Of a DNA stretch of 64,000 nt, positions 61,368 to 64,000 are shown piece by piece. The DNA comes from Streptomyces sp. ISL-10 (GTDB lineage Bacteria; Actinomycetota; Actinomycetes; Streptomycetales; Streptomycetaceae): assembly GCF_018614575.1 (NCBI RefSeq), contig NZ_JAGGOJ010000011.1:124001-188000 (forward strand). Direction: 5' to 3'. The stretch's first letter is position 1. Each line of letters opens with the position of its first letter. The position numbers and the translations under genes are program-made. The notes below the pieces were generated by a model that had not been told where the DNA came from, did no database searches, and saw only the letters and a program-made list of their open reading frames with translations.

Positions 61368-61664
61368 ATGAGGATGATGATGAAGGCTCGCATGGACACC
61401 CAGATGTCGAATCAGGTGACCAAGGGCGGAGCGATGCCGATGTCGGTGCGGTCGACCATCGAACGGCTGAAGCCGGAGGCCGCCTACTTCACGCCCGAGG
61501 GTGGGCGCACCATGATCCTCGTTTTCGACATGCAGGACACCGCACAACTGCCCTCCATCGCCGATCCCTTCTTCCAGGAGATGGGCGCGGAGGTCACCTT
61601 CGAGCCGGTGATGAACCTCGACGACCTGCAGAAGGGTCTTGCGGCCCTGCAGAAGCAGAGCTGA
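61368..61664 (+). CDS. Small conserved actinobacterial protein, intact copy
   Basis: A 98-residue protein (MDTQMSNQVTKGGAMPMSVR, TIERLKPEAAYFTPEGGRT, ILVFDMQDTAQLPSIADPFF, GAEVTFEPVMNLDDLQKGLA). The size and alternating strand-helix pattern suggest a ferredoxin-like alpha-beta fold such as the dimeric alpha-beta barrel proteins; that is inference. A frameshifted paralogue is at 54711-55008 on the other strand. Function unknown. Confidence 0.85.
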   Translation: MRMMMKARMDTQMSNQVTKGGAMPMSVRSTIERLKPEAAYFTPEGGRTMILVFDMQDTAQLPSIADPFFQEMGAEVTFEPVMNLDDLQKGLAALQKQS

Positions 61665-61699
61665 CCGCAGCCACCTTCCGACGCTTGCCACCGTTCCCG

Positions 61700-61927
61700 C
61701 TTCATCCGGCGCGGCTGTCGTGGCACGCGGCAGGCGAGCCACGCTGGGGGCATCTCCCGGGCCGCAGGGCCCAGGGGGAGGGTAGTGAAGGGCGCGGGCG
61801 GCGGCTCGTCGATGTATCCCAGCGCCGTCTTCCAGAACTGGGCGAGGAGCCGCGCGTCCGCGCAGTCGAGTGTCAGGTCGATTCCGGCTGCGTTGACAGG
61901 ACCGTACTGCGGCCCACCGGCACCCAC
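61700..61927 (-). pseudogene. Truncated glyoxalase-like (VOC) gene
   Basis: From a GTG at 61927 the frame reads AAGIDLTLDCADARLLAQFW and KTALGYIDEPPPAPF, the N-terminal beta-alpha unit of a glyoxalase-like domain. After about 60 residues the similarity ends and Arg-rich nonsense follows, so only the first quarter remains. Confidence 0.65.
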
Positions 61928-61984
61928 CGCACGACAGCGTGCCGTGCGGGCGGGCAGCTGCGTGGCGCCCGCCCCGGAACGGAC

Positions 61985-64000
61985 CTACTCGTCCCCCTCC
62001 TCCAACTCCCCCTCCGTCTCCAGGAAGACCCGACGCAACCCCTCCAGCACCGCCGGGTCCGGCTTCTCCCACATGCCGCGGGATTCCGCTTCCAGGAGGC
62101 GTTCCGCGATGCCGTGGAGCGCCCAGGGGTTGGCCTCCTGGAGGAAGGCGCGGTTCGTCGGGTCCAGGACGTACGTCTCCGTGAGCTTGTCGTACATCCA
62201 GTCCGCGACCACGCCCGTCGTCGCGTCATAGCCGAAGAGGTAGTCGACCGTCGCCGCCAGTTCGAACGCGCCCTTGTAGCCGTGGCGGCGCATCGCCTCG
62301 ATCCAGCGGGGGTTGACCACGCGGGCGCGGAAGACGCGGGACGTCTCCTCGACCAGGGTGCGGGTGCGGATCGTCTCCGGGCGGGTGGAGTCGCCGATGT
62401 ACGCCTCCGGGGCCGTGCCGCGCAGGGCGCGGACCGTGGCCACCATGCCGCCGTGGTACTGGAAGTAGTCGTCGGAGTCCGCGATGTCGTGCTCGCGCGT
62501 GTCCGTGTTCTTCGCCGCGACCGCGATCCGCTTGTACGCCGTCTCCATCTCGTCACGCGCCGGGCGGCCCTCCAGGCCGCGGCCGTACGCGTAACCGCCC
62601 CACACCGTGTACACCTCCGCCAGGTCCGCGTCCGTGCGCCAGTCGCGGGAGTCGATCAGCTGGAGGATGCCCGCGCCGTACGTGCCCGGGCGGGAGCCGA
62701 AGATACGGGTCGTGGCACGCCGTTCGTCGCCGTGCTCGGCCAGGTCGGCCTGGGCGTGGGCACGGACGTGGTTCTCGGCGGCCGGCTCGTCCAGGGAGGC
62801 GGCCAGGCGGACCGCGTCGTCCAGCAGGCCGATCGTGTGCGGGAACGCGTCGCGGAAGAAGCCCGAGATGCGCAGGGTGACGTCCACGCGCGGTCGGCCC
62901 AGCTCGGCGAGCGGGATCGGCTCCAGGCCCGTCACACGGCGCGACGCGTCGTCCCAGACCGGGCGGATGCCCAGCAGGGCGAGGGCTTCGGCGATGTCGT
63001 CGCCCGCCGTCCGCATCGCGCTCGTGCCCCACAGGGACAGTCCGACGGACGTGGGCCATGCGCCGTTGTCCGCGCGGTAGCGCTCCAGGAGGGAGTCGGC
63101 GAGCGCCTGGCCGGTCTCCCATGCCAGGCGCGACGGGACGGCCTTCGGGTCGACCGAATAGAAGTTCCGGCCCGTCGGCAGCACGTTGACCAGGCCGCGC
63201 AGCGGCGAGCCCGAGGGGCCCGCCGGGACGAAGCCGCCGTTCAGCGCGTGGACCGCGTGGGTGATCTCGTCCGTCGTGCGGGACAGGCGCGGGACCACTT
63301 CGAGGGCGGCGAAGCGCAGGATCGCCTCGACCTGCTCACCGTGGGAGGTGGGGACCGCGGCCGGGTCCCAGTCCGCCGCCTCCATCGCCTCGACCAGTTC
63401 GCGGGCCGTGGCCTCCGCCTCATCGGCCGTCGTACGGGTCGCCGCGGACTCGTCCAGGCCCAGCGCCTCCCGCAGGCCCGGCAGCGACGTCGTGCCGCCC
63501 CAGATCTGGCGGGCGCGCAGGATCGACAGCACCAGGTTGACCCGCTCGGGGCCGGTCGGCGCGCCGCCCAGCACATGCAGACCGTCGCGGATCTGCGCGT
63601 CCTTCACCTCGCACAGCCAGCCGTCGACATGCAGCAGGAAGTCGTCGAAGCCGTCGTCGTCCGGCCGGTCGTCCAGGCCCAGGTCGTGGTCCAGCTTCGC
63701 CGCCTGGATCAGCGTCCAGATCTGGGCGCGGATCGCGGGCAGCTTGGACGGGTCCATGGACGAGATCTGGGCGTACTCGTCCAGGAGTTGTTCCAGGCGC
63801 GCGATGTCGCCGTACGACTCCGCCCGCGCCATCGGCGGCACCAGGTGGTCGACGAGCGTGGCGTGCACGCGGCGCTTGGCCTGGGTGCCTTCGCCCGGGT
63901 CGTTGACCAGGAAGGGGTAGACCAGCGGCAGGTCACCGAGGGCTGCGTCCGGCGCGCAGGACGCCGACAGGCCGGCGTTCTTGCCCGGCAGCCACTCCAG
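61985..64000 (-). CDS. cobN: Cobaltochelatase large subunit, C-terminal part (cut by window edge)
   Basis: The visible 671 residues are the C-terminal part of CobN, the large ATP-dependent subunit that inserts cobalt into hydrogenobyrinate a,c-diamide in aerobic vitamin B12 synthesis. Family features include LPLVYPFLVNDPGEGTQAKR near the edge, GRNFYSVDPKAVPSRLAWET, SGFFRDAFPHTIGLLDDAVR and the end ANPWALHGIAERLLEAESRG. The start lies outside the window. A VOC gene fragment lies 57 bases past its stop. Confidence 0.95.
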   Translation of the reverse strand: MEWLPGKNAGLSASCAPDAALGDLPLVYPFLVNDPGEGTQAKRRVHATLVDHLVPPMARAESYGDIARLEQLLDEYAQISSMDPSKLPAIRAQIWTLIQAAKLDHDLGLDDRPDDDGFDDFLLHVDGWLCEVKDAQIRDGLHVLGGAPTGPERVNLVLSILRARQIWGGTTSLPGLREALGLDESAATRTTADEAEATARELVEAMEAADWDPAAVPTSHGEQVEAILRFAALEVVPRLSRTTDEITHAVHALNGGFVPAGPSGSPLRGLVNVLPTGRNFYSVDPKAVPSRLAWETGQALADSLLERYRADNGAWPTSVGLSLWGTSAMRTAGDDIAEALALLGIRPVWDDASRRVTGLEPIPLAELGRPRVDVTLRISGFFRDAFPHTIGLLDDAVRLAASLDEPAAENHVRAHAQADLAEHGDERRATTRIFGSRPGTYGAGILQLIDSRDWRTDADLAEVYTVWGGYAYGRGLEGRPARDEMETAYKRIAVAAKNTDTREHDIADSDDYFQYHGGMVATVRALRGTAPEAYIGDSTRPETIRTRTLVEETSRVFRARVVNPRWIEAMRRHGYKGAFELAATVDYLFGYDATTGVVADWMYDKLTETYVLDPTNRAFLQEANPWALHGIAERLLEAESRGMWEKPDPAVLEGLRRVFLETEGELEEGDE

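Overview
The window is high-GC actinobacterial DNA, almost certainly a Streptomyces chromosome. The evidence is the fatty-acid cluster fasR-fabD-fabH, homodimeric pyruvate dehydrogenase E1 (AceE), DUF3052, DUF4429, DUF475, DUF397 and DUF7848 proteins, leaderless promoters, GTG starts and a pSAM2-type integrative element. Names come from reading the translations; no database search was run.

Left arm, 1-30.2 kb: ordinary chromosome. It holds fabH (cut by the window edge), fabD and its activator fasR, a pirin, a serine hydrolase, a GNAT acetyltransferase, a MerR regulator with its aldo/keto reductase, a DUF4429/SHOCT protein, a lipase-like hydrolase and a divergent TetR/MFS efflux pair. An I36-type inhibitor, a K+ channel, aceE, DUF3052 and a peroxiredoxin follow. 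Next comes a tellurium-resistance-type (Ter) stress cluster: two TerD paralogues, a DUF475/TerC-like membrane protein, a TerA-like protein, a TerD with a Pro-rich tail, a citrate-lyase-like TIM-barrel enzyme, a double phosphoribosyltransferase fusion and a HAD phosphatase, the last three translationally coupled. An FmdB zinc ribbon, a DUF4383 membrane protein, a coiled-coil protein and a lipoprotein lead up to a tRNA-Val(UAC).

Island, 30.28-48.28 kb: an actinomycete integrative and conjugative element (AICE) sits in the 3' end of the tRNA. Its leftward genes are integrase, excisionase, RepSA-like initiator, ASCH protein, cytosine-C5 methyltransferase and a zinc-finger protein, each overlapping the next, then Spd-type membrane proteins and an FtsK/TraB translocase. 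A GntR repressor (KorSA-like) with five operator copies and a GNAT gene read rightward, followed by a seven-bladed YVTN propeller as cargo. The tRNA 3' end recurs at 42955 and 48231, so two elements appear stacked; the second is a remnant with XRE/DUF397 genes and several pseudogenes.

Right arm, 48.3-64 kb: a gene graveyard with a few intact loci. These include a signal-peptidase-like protein lacking both catalytic residues, a lower-GC solitary OLD-family ATPase/TOPRIM nuclease, a decayed DUF1963-like gene, a degenerate IS630-type element with a passenger gene inside its inverted repeats, a serine hydrolase, L-asparaginase, a secreted charged protein, a Cys-rich protein, an intact/frameshifted pair of small paralogues and the C-terminal part of CobN, cut by the window end. 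A three-copy structured repeat (40.7, 46.2 and 60.1 kb) with compensatory stem changes links the AICE, the remnant and the right arm.
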